Positions 33,411 to 41,841 of a stretch of 64,000 nt of DNA are shown here, piece by piece. Origin of the DNA: UBA5420 sp964485345 (GTDB taxonomy: Bacteria > Bacillota > Limnochordia > Darwinibacteriales > Darwinibacteriaceae); contig CAZAJB010000006.1 of NCBI GenBank assembly GCA_964485345.1, forward strand, positions 1 through 64,000, read 5' to 3'. Position numbers and translations under genes: made by a program. Position 1 is the first letter of the stretch. Each line of letters opens with the position of its first letter. The notes under the pieces were generated by a model that did not search any database, was not told the origin of the DNA, and was given only the letters and a program-made list of their open reading frames with translations.

Positions 33411-34442
33411 CTACTGAGTTACCACCTTCGCTAAACCTGGAGAAATCCAGGCATCGGTAGAACTCACGATAATTGCTTCCACATCGGGCAGGCGTTCTAC
33501 TAAGGGGCGCCCTTCCTCCCATCCTAACACAAAAACTGCTGTGGATAAAGCATCGCAGGTAGCGGAGTTTTCTCCCACAATGGTGACGCTGATCACACCC
33601 CTGGCCGGGTAACCGGTTCGAGGATCAATAATGTGATGATAACGCTCGTTTTCGTAGGTAAAGAACCGTTGATAGTCGCCAGATGTGACCACACTTTCAT
33701 CATCGAGGGGGAGAATCCAGCGGATTTCCTCGGGTTTCTCAGGATTTTGTACGCCCACACGCCAAGGTTGGCGATCTGGGCGGCGCCCAATGGCAGAAAT
33801 ATCGCCGCCAGCATTGATAAAGGCACGCGTCACATTCGCGTCACGCAGATTCTGTCTGCCACGATCGATGACATATCCTTTGGCAATTCCACCGAGATCA
33901 AGTACAGTACCTTGGGGAATCCGCACCTGGCTTCGCTGCCTATCCACTTCAACCTTGGTATAGTCAACGGTTGCCAAGGTTGCTTGAAGTTCATCCTCCG
34001 AAGGTACATAGTATTGGCCACTGCCAAAACCCCACAAATCCAGAACGGCGCCGATGGTAATATCAAACGCCCCACCGGTCAAATCTCCCATTTCCAAACC
34101 GAGTTCAATAACGTCAAGAGTTGTGGGGCTAACCGTGACCCACTGGCCAGCCCTTCGATTGATCTCAGAGATCTCGCTGTCAGGGATAAAACGAGACAGC
34201 ATTTCTTCTAAGTCTTTCATGGATTCGAACACCTGGCTAATCAACTCTTCAGGCTCCCGTCCGTCCACCCTCACGTCGACTACGGTATCCATGAGCATCA
34301 TTGTTCTTTGCGTGCTCGCATTTGCGGCCTCGAGATAGGGTACATAAAGCAAGTAGTATGCCAGAAACGTAACTATACCAAGGCCTAGAAGGACAACAAA
34401 AACTACTAAGGAGTGTCCCTTATTGACACCACGTGCACTCAC
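33411..34442 (-). CDS. apbE: FAD:protein FMN transferase
   Basis: ApbE covalently attaches FMN from FAD to a Thr or Ser of target proteins, among them RnfG and RnfD. The 343-residue protein has an N-terminal hydrophobic helix (LVVFVVLLGLGIVTFLAYYL, anchor or signal) and the ApbE core with TGGAFDITIGAVLDLWGFGS, LDLGGIAKGYVIDRG, INAGGDISAIG and HHIIDPRTGYPARG. It is 12 nt after rnfB, which is the expected partner operon. The enzyme probably acts on the extracytoplasmic RnfG and the RnfD loop. Confidence 0.94.
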   Translation of the reverse strand: MSARGVNKGHSLVVFVVLLGLGIVTFLAYYLLYVPYLEAANASTQRTMMLMDTVVDVRVDGREPEELISQVFESMKDLEEMLSRFIPDSEISEINRRAGQWVTVSPTTLDVIELGLEMGDLTGGAFDITIGAVLDLWGFGSGQYYVPSEDELQATLATVDYTKVEVDRQRSQVRIPQGTVLDLGGIAKGYVIDRGRQNLRDANVTRAFINAGGDISAIGRRPDRQPWRVGVQNPEKPEEIRWILPLDDESVVTSGDYQRFFTYENERYHHIIDPRTGYPARGVISVTIVGENSATCDALSTAVFVLGWEEGRPLVERLPDVEAIIVSSTDAWISPGLAKVVTQ

Positions 34443-34454
34443 TAAAACCCTCCC

Positions 34455-35300
34455 TTAGCCCACTGCCACTTTTTCGAGCAATACTTTACCGTCCTGCCAC
34501 ACAATAGTGTTCATGGGACACACTGCAACGCATTCTCGACAATTCGTGCACTTATCGTAGTTGATGCGCGCCAGATTATCTTCCATATAGATAGCTCCGG
34601 TTGGGCATACCTTGACACAACGCTGGCAAGCGATGCAGCCCACCGAACATACTTGTCTAACAAAACGGCCGGTCAGAAGCGAACGGCAACGAATGTGTAC
34701 GCCTTGCTCTTCGTCAACGAGCATAATAATGTCTCTCGGGCAAGCGTCCACGCATTTTCCGCAGGCGGTACAATTATCTTCAATGACCACAGGTAGACCA
34801 TTTTCATCCATATACATAGCGTCAAATTGACAGGACGCAACGCAAGAACCGTAGCCCAAACAACCATAGGAACAGGCTTTGTCTCCGCCTTGGGTGGCAT
34901 GGGCAATCCGGCAATCCTTGGGACCATCATAACCGCCCCGCTGTTTGGCCTCTGCTTGGCCTCCCTTGCACAAAACCTGCGCAACCCTGCGTTTCGGTCC
35001 GTCGGATTCGACTCCCATAATGGAAGCAACCGCCTTGGCTACACTGGTACCACCGACAGAACAACCATTAACAGGTGCTTGCCCTGAAGAAACACCTTCC
35101 GCAAAAGCGCTACACCCCGCAAAACCGCAGGCGCCACAGTTAACTCCTGGTAGCACGCCTTCTATTTCGTCAACTCGCGGATCCGTCTCCACGTGAAATT
35201 TCTTGGAGGCTATAGCAAGACCAAAAGCAAGTAGGGCAGCCATGGAACCCATACTGATGAGGGAAACTAATGTGGTATTCAATCTAAACCCTCCTAACAA
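34455..35300 (-). CDS. rnfB: Electron transport complex subunit RnfB
   Basis: RnfB is the ferredoxin-facing iron-sulfur subunit of the Rnf ferredoxin:NAD+ oxidoreductase. The 281-residue protein has an N-terminal membrane helix and the proximal cluster Cys55-x2-Cys58-x4-Cys63 and Cys80. A second region has CSYGCLGYGSCVASC, and three ferredoxin-type motifs follow: CTACGKCVDACP, CIACQRCVKVCP and CTNCRECVAVCP. This extended, multi-cluster form is typical of Firmicute and other Na+-type Rnf. The gene order and the tight gaps (3 and 12 nt) put it between rnfA and apbE. Confidence 0.95.
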   Translation of the reverse strand: MLGGFRLNTTLVSLISMGSMAALLAFGLAIASKKFHVETDPRVDEIEGVLPGVNCGACGFAGCSAFAEGVSSGQAPVNGCSVGGTSVAKAVASIMGVESDGPKRRVAQVLCKGGQAEAKQRGGYDGPKDCRIAHATQGGDKACSYGCLGYGSCVASCQFDAMYMDENGLPVVIEDNCTACGKCVDACPRDIIMLVDEEQGVHIRCRSLLTGRFVRQVCSVGCIACQRCVKVCPTGAIYMEDNLARINYDKCTNCRECVAVCPMNTIVWQDGKVLLEKVAVG

Positions 35301-35303
35301 ATC

Positions 35304-35876
35304 TTAAACTAAGCCGGCAAAGCCTCCAAAAGCCAGAGACAAAAGACCGGCGAGAATAAACGCAATACCAACACCTCTAAGAGGTTTGGGAATATCGGCA
35401 AACCGGAGATCCTCGCGAATGGACGCCATCAGCATTAAGGCCAAGGTAAAGCCAAGTCCTGCACCGAGTCCAAAGATGACGGTCTCGATGAAGCTGTAAG
35501 AGTTCTGGACACCCATGATGGCAAAGCCCAAAATGGCACAGTTGGTCGTAATCAATGGCAGAAAAATACCCATGGCTCGGTACAAAGAAGGACTTGTCTT
35601 ATGCAAAAACATTTCCACTAATTGAACCATGGACGCAATCACCAAGATAAATGCCAAGGTCTGCAAAAATGGCAAGCCTGCTGGCTCCAAGATAAACCAC
35701 TGAATCAACCATGTGGCAGCCGCTGTAACAACCATAACAAAGGTCGTTGCTAGGCCCATACCGATAGCAGAATCAACGTCTTTGGAAACACCCATAAAGG
35801 GACAGATTCCCAAAAAACGCACCAAGACAAAGTTGTTCACTAACAGTGCACTGAGTAGAATGGTAAATAGATTCAT
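35304..35876 (-). CDS. rnfA: Electron transport complex subunit RnfA
   Basis: RnfA is an integral membrane subunit with six helices; its inverted repeat with RnfE forms the core that holds an [2Fe-2S] centre. The 190 residues start MNLFTILLSALLVNNFVLVR and include RFLGICPFMGVSKDVDSAIG and LPLITTNCAILGFAIMG, the two conserved Cys-bearing half-motifs. It follows rnfE by 12 nt and precedes rnfB by 3 nt. Confidence 0.95.
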   Translation of the reverse strand: MNLFTILLSALLVNNFVLVRFLGICPFMGVSKDVDSAIGMGLATTFVMVVTAAATWLIQWFILEPAGLPFLQTLAFILVIASMVQLVEMFLHKTSPSLYRAMGIFLPLITTNCAILGFAIMGVQNSYSFIETVIFGLGAGLGFTLALMLMASIREDLRFADIPKPLRGVGIAFILAGLLSLAFGGFAGLV

Positions 35877-35888
35877 GGATGTCGCCTC

Positions 35889-36494
35889 CTAACTAGCCAT
35901 CTTTTTTTGCCGAGCACTAACCATGTTCATCACAGCCATCAAAATGCCCAAGGTGATGAAAGCGCCTGGGGGTAAGGACATGATCCCAAGGGTCGTTGCG
36001 CCTTCTGGGATCAGGGCCAAGCCGAACAAGGTACCCGAGCCCAAAAGTTCACGGATGCTACCTAGTAAGGTTAATGCCCAGGTAAACCCGAGACCCATAC
36101 CGAGCCCATCAAAGGCAGAGCGAATAACCGAGTTCTTGGCAGCAAAGGCTTCCGCACGCCCAAGGACAATACAGTTTACAACGATCAAAGGTATAAAAAT
36201 CCCAAGCACACTATGCAAATCTGGCAGATAGGCATGCATAACGAGATCCACGATGGTCGTGAAGGTCGAAATAACAATAATATAGGCGGGAATCCGTACC
36301 TTATCAGGGATTATACCCTTGATGAGACTGATCAAGGCGGTGGAACAGATCAGGACAAAGACGGTTGCCGCACCCATCGATAGGCCATTGATAGCACTGG
36401 TGGTCACAGCCAACACAGGACACAGACCAATATTCAAGCGGAAGGTGGGGTTTTCTGCCCACAAACCGCGGACAAAGTCTTTCCAAAGAACCAT
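35889..36494 (-). CDS. rnfE: Electron transport complex subunit RnfE
   Basis: RnfE is the pseudo-symmetric partner of RnfA in the membrane. The 201-residue protein has the matching ENPTFRLNIGLCPVLAVTTS motif and PLIVVNCIVLGRAEAFAAKN, each with the conserved Cys that with RnfA builds the intramembrane iron-sulfur centre. Six hydrophobic segments are visible. It lies 2 nt after rnfG and 12 nt before rnfA. Confidence 0.95.
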   Translation of the reverse strand: MVLWKDFVRGLWAENPTFRLNIGLCPVLAVTTSAINGLSMGAATVFVLICSTALISLIKGIIPDKVRIPAYIIVISTFTTIVDLVMHAYLPDLHSVLGIFIPLIVVNCIVLGRAEAFAAKNSVIRSAFDGLGMGLGFTWALTLLGSIRELLGSGTLFGLALIPEGATTLGIMSLPPGAFITLGILMAVMNMVSARQKKMAS

Positions 36495-36496
36495 TG

Positions 36497-37087
36497 TTAT
36501 TCTCCTCCCCTGTAGACTGCGATCGTATCAATGAAGCCTTGGCGGACCGCGTCCGCTGCCGCTCTCGAAGAAACTGTGGCTCCGGAAAGGCCATCAATAT
36601 CTTGACCGATCGCAATGGGATCCGTCACCATCTTACCGACAAAACGGCTACGGAAGTTTTCCCCTTCGATCCTATCACCTAAGCCTGGAGTTTCACTATG
36701 GGCCAAGACTTTAGCGTTGAGAATTTGGTCTGTCGCCTCATCAACACCGACTAAGATCCGAATGACACCACCATACCCATTAGCCTCGCCGACAAAAGCA
36801 TAACCGAGAACATTTCCTTGTCCATCGAGACCTTGATAGATCAGGGTTGTCCTTTGTTCTTCTTCCCGCATTTCTTTTGGATCGTCGACACGGAGTTGAT
36901 TGCCACTGCTCCTGATAATCTCAACAGTAACGGTTCCAGGCAAAACCTCGTAGACCGAACTTTCCAAGGCACGGGCCGCATTCTCTTCAATTATAACACT
37001 TGTGGTGTCATAAACCACCGATAAAATGCCCGCCGAAACCATGCCAATAATTGCAAGAACTACTACCATCCTAAGGGATTCACTCAC
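36497..37087 (-). CDS. rnfG: Electron transport complex subunit RnfG
   Basis: RnfG carries a covalently bound FMN on a Thr in its extracytoplasmic domain. The 196-residue protein has an N-terminal anchor helix (MVVVLAIIGMVSAGILSVVY) and the flavinylation motif SGATVSSRAAADAV near residue 170, where the Thr of SGAT is the acceptor. GYGGVIRILVGVDEA and HSETPGLGDRI are typical FMN-binding domain sequences. Its start overlaps the rnfD 3' end by 8 nt. Confidence 0.94.
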   Translation of the reverse strand: MSESLRMVVVLAIIGMVSAGILSVVYDTTSVIIEENAARALESSVYEVLPGTVTVEIIRSSGNQLRVDDPKEMREEEQRTTLIYQGLDGQGNVLGYAFVGEANGYGGVIRILVGVDEATDQILNAKVLAHSETPGLGDRIEGENFRSRFVGKMVTDPIAIGQDIDGLSGATVSSRAAADAVRQGFIDTIAVYRGGE

Positions 37088-38000
37088 TTGTCTTCACCCC
37101 TTGTCCATAGATTCGAGGACGCGTCCAGCGATTGATGAGCGGAGTCGCTGCATTCATCAACAGGATCGCGTACATCGTGCCTTCGGGATGACTTCCCCAC
37201 GTCCGAATCAACATAATGATGAGGCCAATACCGAGACCAAAGACCCAACGCCCCGCCTTCGTTATGGGAGAAGTAACCGGATCAACGGCCATAAAGACCG
37301 CACCAAACAAGACACTACCCGATAACAAATGGAAGAGCGGGCTTTGCCCGGTAAAGAGAGCCATGGCAACTACAGAAACAAAGATACCCAGTGGAATTTT
37401 GTAATCTAGATAGCCCTTGTAGAAAAGATAAATGCCTCCGAGTAGAATCGCCAAAGCAGAAGTCTCACCTAGAGAACCTGCCACCGATCCGAAAAACAAA
37501 TCAGGAATACTAGCAGCTCCCTCACGGAGCGCCAGGGGCGTTGCCGATGTAAAGACGTCGATGGGAGGAGTCCAACTTGTCATGGCAGCCACAAAGGAAA
37601 CGGAAAGTATTGCTCTTCCGACTAAGGCCGGGTTAAAGGGATTCTGGCCCAATCCGCCAAAAAACTGTTTACCAATGGAGATGGCGAAGACTGAACCTAA
37701 AATGACCATCCAGCTCGGAAGGCTCGCCGGTACAATCAAGCCCAGTAGCACCCCTGTAACAAGAGCACTTCCGTCTCCAACGCGAATCGGTTGCTTGCGC
37801 AAACGTTGAAAAATCGCCTCTGTGGCCACCGCACCTGCACCCGATAAAAGCACAAGCCGTATTGCATCCATCCGAAAAAAGTAGATCGATGCTGCTAGCA
37901 CTGGTAACAGAGCAACAAGCATCGTAAACATTGCCTTCTCCGTGGTATCGTTATCCCGAATATGGGGAGACGGCGCAACAATCAACTTCAAATCATCCAT
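37080..38000 (-). CDS. rnfD: Electron transport complex subunit RnfD
   Basis: RnfD is a membrane subunit with about ten helices and a covalent FMN. The 306 residues show the N-terminal VAPSPHIRDNDTTEKAM, the GLGQNPFNPALVGRAILSVS loop and the flavinylation motif DVFTSATPLALREG, in which the Thr of SAT is modified by ApbE. MAVDPVTSPITKAGRWVFG and FGLGIGLIIMLIRTWGSHPE are also family-typical. It follows rnfC by 14 nt and overlaps rnfG by 8 nt. Confidence 0.95.
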   Translation of the reverse strand: MDDLKLIVAPSPHIRDNDTTEKAMFTMLVALLPVLAASIYFFRMDAIRLVLLSGAGAVATEAIFQRLRKQPIRVGDGSALVTGVLLGLIVPASLPSWMVILGSVFAISIGKQFFGGLGQNPFNPALVGRAILSVSFVAAMTSWTPPIDVFTSATPLALREGAASIPDLFFGSVAGSLGETSALAILLGGIYLFYKGYLDYKIPLGIFVSVVAMALFTGQSPLFHLLSGSVLFGAVFMAVDPVTSPITKAGRWVFGLGIGLIIMLIRTWGSHPEGTMYAILLMNAATPLINRWTRPRIYGQGVKTSE

Positions 38001-38014
38001 TGCCCCACCCTCCT

Positions 38015-39331
38015 TTAGCTTGGTGTTTTTTCTCTAGCAATAATCTCCATTTTGGCAAAACGGATATACTGTAACAGTGGGCGTTTCGCAGGGCAAATAT
38101 ATACACACGCCCCACATTCGATGCAATCTAGAGCACCATACTCCCGAGCATCATCAAAGCGCTCATTCATCCCAAAGGCCTCGAGTTTCAAGGGCAACAA
38201 CTGGGCAGGGCAAACATCCACGCAGCGAGCACACTTGATACAGGGGGAGGAGTCTGGCGTAACACTCTCCGCCTCTCCCAAGGCAATCATGCAAGTTGTG
38301 GTCTTAATGACAGGTGCCTGCAGATCAAATTGCGCTCCACCCATGAGCACGCCACCAACTACCACCTTGCGGGGTATTTGGCTAAATCCTCCGGCAGCTT
38401 CAACCAAGTGCTCCAGAGGTGTTCCAATGGGAACCATGAAGTTCTGAGGCTGCGCAATGGGCTTGCCCGCTACGGTCACAACCCGGGAGATCGAAGGTTC
38501 TCCGTCGCGTAAAGCCAAGGCTACTGCCCTTGCCGTCGCCACATTGATAACAATAACCCCAGCTTGCTGCGGGAGGCTGCCGCTTGGGACCTCTCGGCCC
38601 GTTATGGCCTGAATCAACTGTCTTTCTCCCCCGCTAGGATACTTGGTAGGCAGGGCGACAACTTCAATGGCCCCAGCCTTGTCCTTCAGGGCTGCAAAGG
38701 CCTCCGGTGTGTTCTCCTCTACAGCGATAACAATCTTGCGAGCACCTAGGACTTTGGCCATGAGCTGGGCTCCTAGAATGATATCGCTAGCGTACTCAAT
38801 CATGAGCCGCTCATCGCTCGTGGCGTAGGGGTCACATTCACAACCATTAATGATTAAATAATCAAGCGTAATGCCCTGTGCCGGGGTAAGCTTAGGCGCT
38901 GTGGGAAAACCTGCTCCGCCCATGCCTACGATGCCGGATTCTCTGATGCGATCAAGAATAGTCTTGGCGTCAAGTTGAACCGGGTCAGAATGGCCCTTCT
39001 TCTCTATCCAGGTGTCCTGACCATCATTCTCTATTACGATGGCTGTAACAGAATGGCCCATTTGATGAGCCCGTGGTTCAATTGCTACTACCTTGCCTGA
39101 TACTGGCGAGTGTACTGGAGCGCTAATGGCATCGCCGGCTTCGGCAATCAACTGTCCTTTCAACACTTCATCACCTTTAGCCACAACTGGTTTGGCTTCT
39201 ACACCACTATGCTGCAGAAGCGATACCACCAAAGTGTCTGGCGCGGCAAGGAGCTGAATGGGAGTCCCTGCAGTGCTTGCTTTGGCGCTCTTCGGATAAA
39301 TCCCTCCGAAAAACGATCCTACTCGTCGCAT
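38015..39331 (-). CDS. rnfC: Electron transport complex subunit RnfC
   Basis: RnfC is the cytoplasmic NADH-binding subunit with flavin and two [4Fe-4S] clusters. The 438-residue protein has the NuoF-like GMGGAGFPTAPKL and the GCECDPYATSDERLM FMN/NADH region (about 140-190), the barrel-sandwich PVHSPVSGKVVAIEPRAH near residue 70, and cluster motifs CIKCARCVDVCP and CIECGACVYICP. Its ATG at 39331 has a GAGGTGA ribosome site. It is the first gene of the rnfCDGEAB-apbE-trxB run, about 184 nt after trmL. Confidence 0.95.
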   Translation of the reverse strand: MRRVGSFFGGIYPKSAKASTAGTPIQLLAAPDTLVVSLLQHSGVEAKPVVAKGDEVLKGQLIAEAGDAISAPVHSPVSGKVVAIEPRAHQMGHSVTAIVIENDGQDTWIEKKGHSDPVQLDAKTILDRIRESGIVGMGGAGFPTAPKLTPAQGITLDYLIINGCECDPYATSDERLMIEYASDIILGAQLMAKVLGARKIVIAVEENTPEAFAALKDKAGAIEVVALPTKYPSGGERQLIQAITGREVPSGSLPQQAGVIVINVATARAVALALRDGEPSISRVVTVAGKPIAQPQNFMVPIGTPLEHLVEAAGGFSQIPRKVVVGGVLMGGAQFDLQAPVIKTTTCMIALGEAESVTPDSSPCIKCARCVDVCPAQLLPLKLEAFGMNERFDDAREYGALDCIECGACVYICPAKRPLLQYIRFAKMEIIAREKTPS

Positions 39332-39339
39332 GTATCAAA

Positions 39340-39474
39340 TCACCTCACACTCTCTAATTTTGCTGATGCTACAATGCTACCCACCGTAAAGACATGGCGG
39401 ACTTCCAGGAAAATAGTACCCCGTGCTACACCGCCTAGCTGGTATTGCACGAGGGCCCGTGAGTCAAACACCAT
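39340..39474 (-). CDS. Possible short ORF or gene remnant before rnfC
   Basis: A 44-codon frame from ATG 39474 stops on the TGA that overlaps the rnfC ribosome site (GAGGTGA). Without a good ribosome site before the ATG it is doubtful. The frame stays open upstream for some 25 codons more into the 3' end of trmL, but no start codon appears there. It may be a leader peptide, a remnant of a broken gene, or a chance frame. It is not recognisable. Confidence 0.25.
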   Translation of the reverse strand: MVFDSRALVQYQLGGVARGTIFLEVRHVFTVGSIVASAKLESVR

Positions 39475-39515
39475 GTACGTTTCTACGTATTCTTGTCCGG
39501 CGGGGCGAATCCTGC

Positions 39516-39980
39516 CTAGAATATTTTTTTCGGATAAACGAAGTCCAGTTGGCGCCAGGCCTCATAAACAACGATGGACACAGTATTTGCCAAGTTGAGC
39601 GATCGAACATTCCTTTGGGGTAGCGTGACAATGGAGTCTTTATACTGCTCGAGCAAGACCTGGGGCAGCCCCTTGGTCTCGCTACCGAAGACCAAGTAAT
39701 CCCCTTCTTTGTACATGACGTCAGAGTAAAGGCTTGCTCCCCCTGTCTCCACTAGAAACAGTCTCTCGGGCTGGACTGCAGCCAAGAAATCTGCAAAGGT
39801 GTCATGGGTATAGAGCTCTAAATGATCCCAATAATCCAGACCGGCCCTCTTCAGCTTGGGATCGCTAAGAAAGAAACCCAAGGGGCGGATGAGATGGAGA
39901 GATGAACCTGTGGCTACACAAAGACGGGCGATATTTCCGGTGTTGGCCGGAATCTCCGGTTCGACTAAGACCACGTGCAA
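39516..39980 (-). CDS. trmL: tRNA (cytidine(34)-2'-O)-methyltransferase
   Basis: TrmL is a SPOUT (SpoU) methyltransferase that 2'-O-methylates the wobble base of certain leucine tRNAs. The 154-residue protein starts MHVVLVEPEIPANTGNIARLC and has HLIRPLGFFLSDPKLKRAGLDYW, LVFGSETKGLP and PQRNVRSLNLANTVSIVVYE, the knotted SAM site. The start is a TTG at 39980 with a GGGGGGA ribosome site 5 nt before it. It lies between the barrel-like gene and rnfC on the same strand. Confidence 0.92.
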   Translation of the reverse strand: MHVVLVEPEIPANTGNIARLCVATGSSLHLIRPLGFFLSDPKLKRAGLDYWDHLELYTHDTFADFLAAVQPERLFLVETGGASLYSDVMYKEGDYLVFGSETKGLPQVLLEQYKDSIVTLPQRNVRSLNLANTVSIVVYEAWRQLDFVYPKKIF

Positions 39981-40004
39981 TTTTATCCCCCCAATTACGC
40001 GAAT

Positions 40005-40030
40005 GGTGAGGGCATCACGATGCCCTCACC
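40005..40030 (-). other. Perfect 11-bp hairpin between barrel-like gene and trmL
   Basis: GGTGAGGGCAT-CACG-ATGCCCTCACC is a perfect stem with a 4-nt loop in the 61-nt gap. No T-run follows on either strand, so it is a stable RNA structure, perhaps a terminator of an unusual type or a 3' stabiliser. Confidence 0.5.
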
Positions 40031-40041
40031 GGGCCTTGGCC

Positions 40042-40749
40042 CTAGTATAAGTATCTTACAAATGCTTGCATCTGGTCTTGAGTCATTCCCACACCAAGAG
40101 TCAAGGGCAGTTCTGTCAGGGAAAACAAAACGTGAAAGCTCATTCCCTCATTAATCAACATGATATCTAACTTCACTCGCTCCATCGGTTCGGCGTAGGA
40201 CATTCCCACGCCAAGTTCCTCACCCAGCGACAAAGAAAAACGCCAAATTCCCTGCCGGGTAAACTGGATATAAGGACTAATGCTGTACTCAAACTGTCCC
40301 AACTCTGTCACAAACAGCTGGGCGGTCCCGGCAAGGCCAGTTCCCACTTCGCCATACATGCGGTTAAATTCACCATAGGCCCCAACATGTGGTTCTGCCG
40401 AGGTCAAGAAGGTGGATAAAATGGGCCTTCTGGCATTTCCCGCGAAAAGCTCCAAGGTATAACCAACATTGCCTATGAAAACCTGTTTGTGCCCGCCAAA
40501 CCAGCTTGAAGACGTCTCTTCTCCACCAGGATGGGTTAGGAAACCTCCAATGCCGGTTTTTTCGTAACCAAACAAACCCAGGGATCGAATGGTCTCCTGA
40601 CTGAGCCCCAAGCCGGCTTGCCAGCCCTGTGATCCGAAACCAAAGAGTTTATCTTCAGCGTCAAAGGCCCTTACACCCGTGGCAGAGCCTAGGACTATGA
40701 TCCCTAATGCGCAAATTATGAGTAGAAATCGGGATCTAGCACCCAACAA
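40042..40749 (-). CDS. Secreted protein with outer-membrane beta-barrel character
   Basis: I do not recognise a named family. The 235-residue protein has a clear signal peptide (cleavage after about residue 28, GVRA-FD). The rest is rich in short amphipathic strands with alternating polar and hydrophobic residues and aromatics (GNVGYTLELFAGNARRPILS, QFEYSISPYIQFTRQGIWRF, FHVLFSLTELPLTLGVGM). It ends in Tyr (FVRYLY), like the C-terminal beta-signal of outer-membrane barrels. It lies 11 nt after the LolA-like gene. Together they suggest an envelope with an outer membrane. A secreted soluble beta-protein is the alternative. Confidence 0.5.
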   Translation of the reverse strand: MLGARSRFLLIICALGIIVLGSATGVRAFDAEDKLFGFGSQGWQAGLGLSQETIRSLGLFGYEKTGIGGFLTHPGGEETSSSWFGGHKQVFIGNVGYTLELFAGNARRPILSTFLTSAEPHVGAYGEFNRMYGEVGTGLAGTAQLFVTELGQFEYSISPYIQFTRQGIWRFSLSLGEELGVGMSYAEPMERVKLDIMLINEGMSFHVLFSLTELPLTLGVGMTQDQMQAFVRYLY

Positions 40750-40760
40750 CCACCACCCCT

Positions 40761-41525
40761 TTACATCCTAACTTCTTTGGCTCTAGGTAAATAGGTCAGT
40801 TCGTCCAGACTCAGATCAGGATCGATGACCACATTAGAAAAGACCAGAGTTCCAGGTGGCTCCCCTTCAATGACAGAAACTTCATGGGGAAACCAAGTGT
40901 CGCTCCTGACACCCACATGCAAAACCTCATCATCAGTATCAACCTGCAGCAAGTACGTGCTGACTCCATCTGTCTCCACAACCTCCAGGACATCTACGGC
41001 ATATTCGGAAAAATCAAAGAAAGTATTGAGATCAGCAATGCTCAAGGTGGATAAAACCTCCTTGCTAGCGTCTTCTAATCCTCGCACAGCAATTTGGTTG
41101 TTGATGGGCTGGTAGATGCGTACTTCCATTTTCCCCTGCTCCGCCACTAGAATCTGGCCGCGCATGGCACTCGGTTCAAGAAATTCGATCCGAGCTACAA
41201 CATGTTCAACACTGGCCAAAAGGTGGACAAATATCCTTTCGATACGCTGCTCGCGAATTTCCGTGACGTCCACGTCCATTGTAATGGTTTTTATGCCAGC
41301 GATGGCTGCTCGTATGTTCTCCACAACTTCAGCAGCTTCATCAGAAATGGAGATCTCCTGCATCACTTCATTATACTTCGCCAAAACCGGGTCTTCATCC
41401 TGGGACTCAACCACTGGGGGCTTGCTCAAATCCAACTGAATTGTTCCAGTGGGGCTGTCCGCTGAGACGATACTAGAAAAAACAATAACCAAAATAAGTG
41501 CACTCCATAATACACAGCGTTTCAT
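40761..41525 (-). CDS. LolA-like outer-membrane lipoprotein-sorting family protein
   Basis: The 254-residue protein has a signal peptide (MKRCVLWSALILVIVFSSIV...A-DS) and a domain resembling the LolA/LolB/RseB half-barrel: FLEPSAMRGQILVAEQGKME followed by VRIYQPINNQIAVRG, as in proteins annotated outer membrane lipoprotein-sorting. LolA carries lipoproteins across the periplasm in diderm bacteria. Similar folds also occur in monoderms (DUF4292, GerS-like), so the role is not certain. It opens a two-gene run with the barrel-like gene and is divergent from FmdB. Confidence 0.6.
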   Translation of the reverse strand: MKRCVLWSALILVIVFSSIVSADSPTGTIQLDLSKPPVVESQDEDPVLAKYNEVMQEISISDEAAEVVENIRAAIAGIKTITMDVDVTEIREQRIERIFVHLLASVEHVVARIEFLEPSAMRGQILVAEQGKMEVRIYQPINNQIAVRGLEDASKEVLSTLSIADLNTFFDFSEYAVDVLEVVETDGVSTYLLQVDTDDEVLHVGVRSDTWFPHEVSVIEGEPPGTLVFSNVVIDPDLSLDELTYLPRAKEVRM

Positions 41526-41562
41526 TTTGTTGACTCCTCACTCATTTTTAGCCTTAACAGGT

Positions 41563-41591
41563 TGCACTCAATTCCCACAAGTTGTACAATG
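41563..41591 (+). promoter_or_regulatory. Sigma-A-like promoter of FmdB-type gene
   Basis: TTGCAC (41563-41568), a 17-bp spacer and TACAAT (41586-41591) match the housekeeping consensus in four of six and five of six positions. The FmdB-type gene starts 32 nt downstream with AAAGGAGG between. Confidence 0.65.
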
Positions 41592-41622
41592 GTCATTAGA
41601 TGCCTGAAAGGAGGGTTGCCGC

Positions 41623-41835
41623 ATGCCCATCTACGAATACAAGTGTACCACATGTGGTCGATTCGAACAAAAACAAAGTATCAAGGATAGTCCGCTCGTC
41701 CATTGTCCAACCTGCGATGGCCCGGTTCAGCGTCTAATCAGCAAATCCGTCGGCATTGTGTTCAAAGGTTCTGGTTTTTACGTCAATGACAGCAAAAGCG
41801 ACTCGAATCACTCCAGCGAAACACCTGCTTCATAA
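41623..41835 (+). CDS. FmdB-type zinc-ribbon protein
   Basis: The 70-residue protein has the FmdB/CxxC-CxxC zinc ribbon: MPIYEYKCTTCGRFEQKQ (CTTC), then CPTCDGPVQRLISKSVG and FKGSGFYVND. FmdB proteins are annotated as regulators but most have no proven role. The C-terminal 15 residues are Ser/Asp/Asn-rich and disordered. It has a clear promoter and a perfect terminator, so it is a one-gene transcript. Confidence 0.85.
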   Translation: MPIYEYKCTTCGRFEQKQSIKDSPLVHCPTCDGPVQRLISKSVGIVFKGSGFYVNDSKSDSNHSSETPAS

Positions 41836-41841
41836 GGTCGG

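Noticed and set aside
39332..39515. Rex box upstream of rnfC
   Set aside because: I searched both strands of the gap for the TTGTGAA/TTCACAA halves and found none in a proper pair.
39110..39598. Plus-strand 162-codon frame across rnfC start, the intergenic gap and trmL end
   Set aside because: It is a shadow over two well-supported minus-strand genes with no ribosome site and no family.
40005..40030. The 11-bp hairpin near 40.0 kb as a rho-independent terminator
   Set aside because: No T-run follows on either strand, so I list it only as a hairpin.
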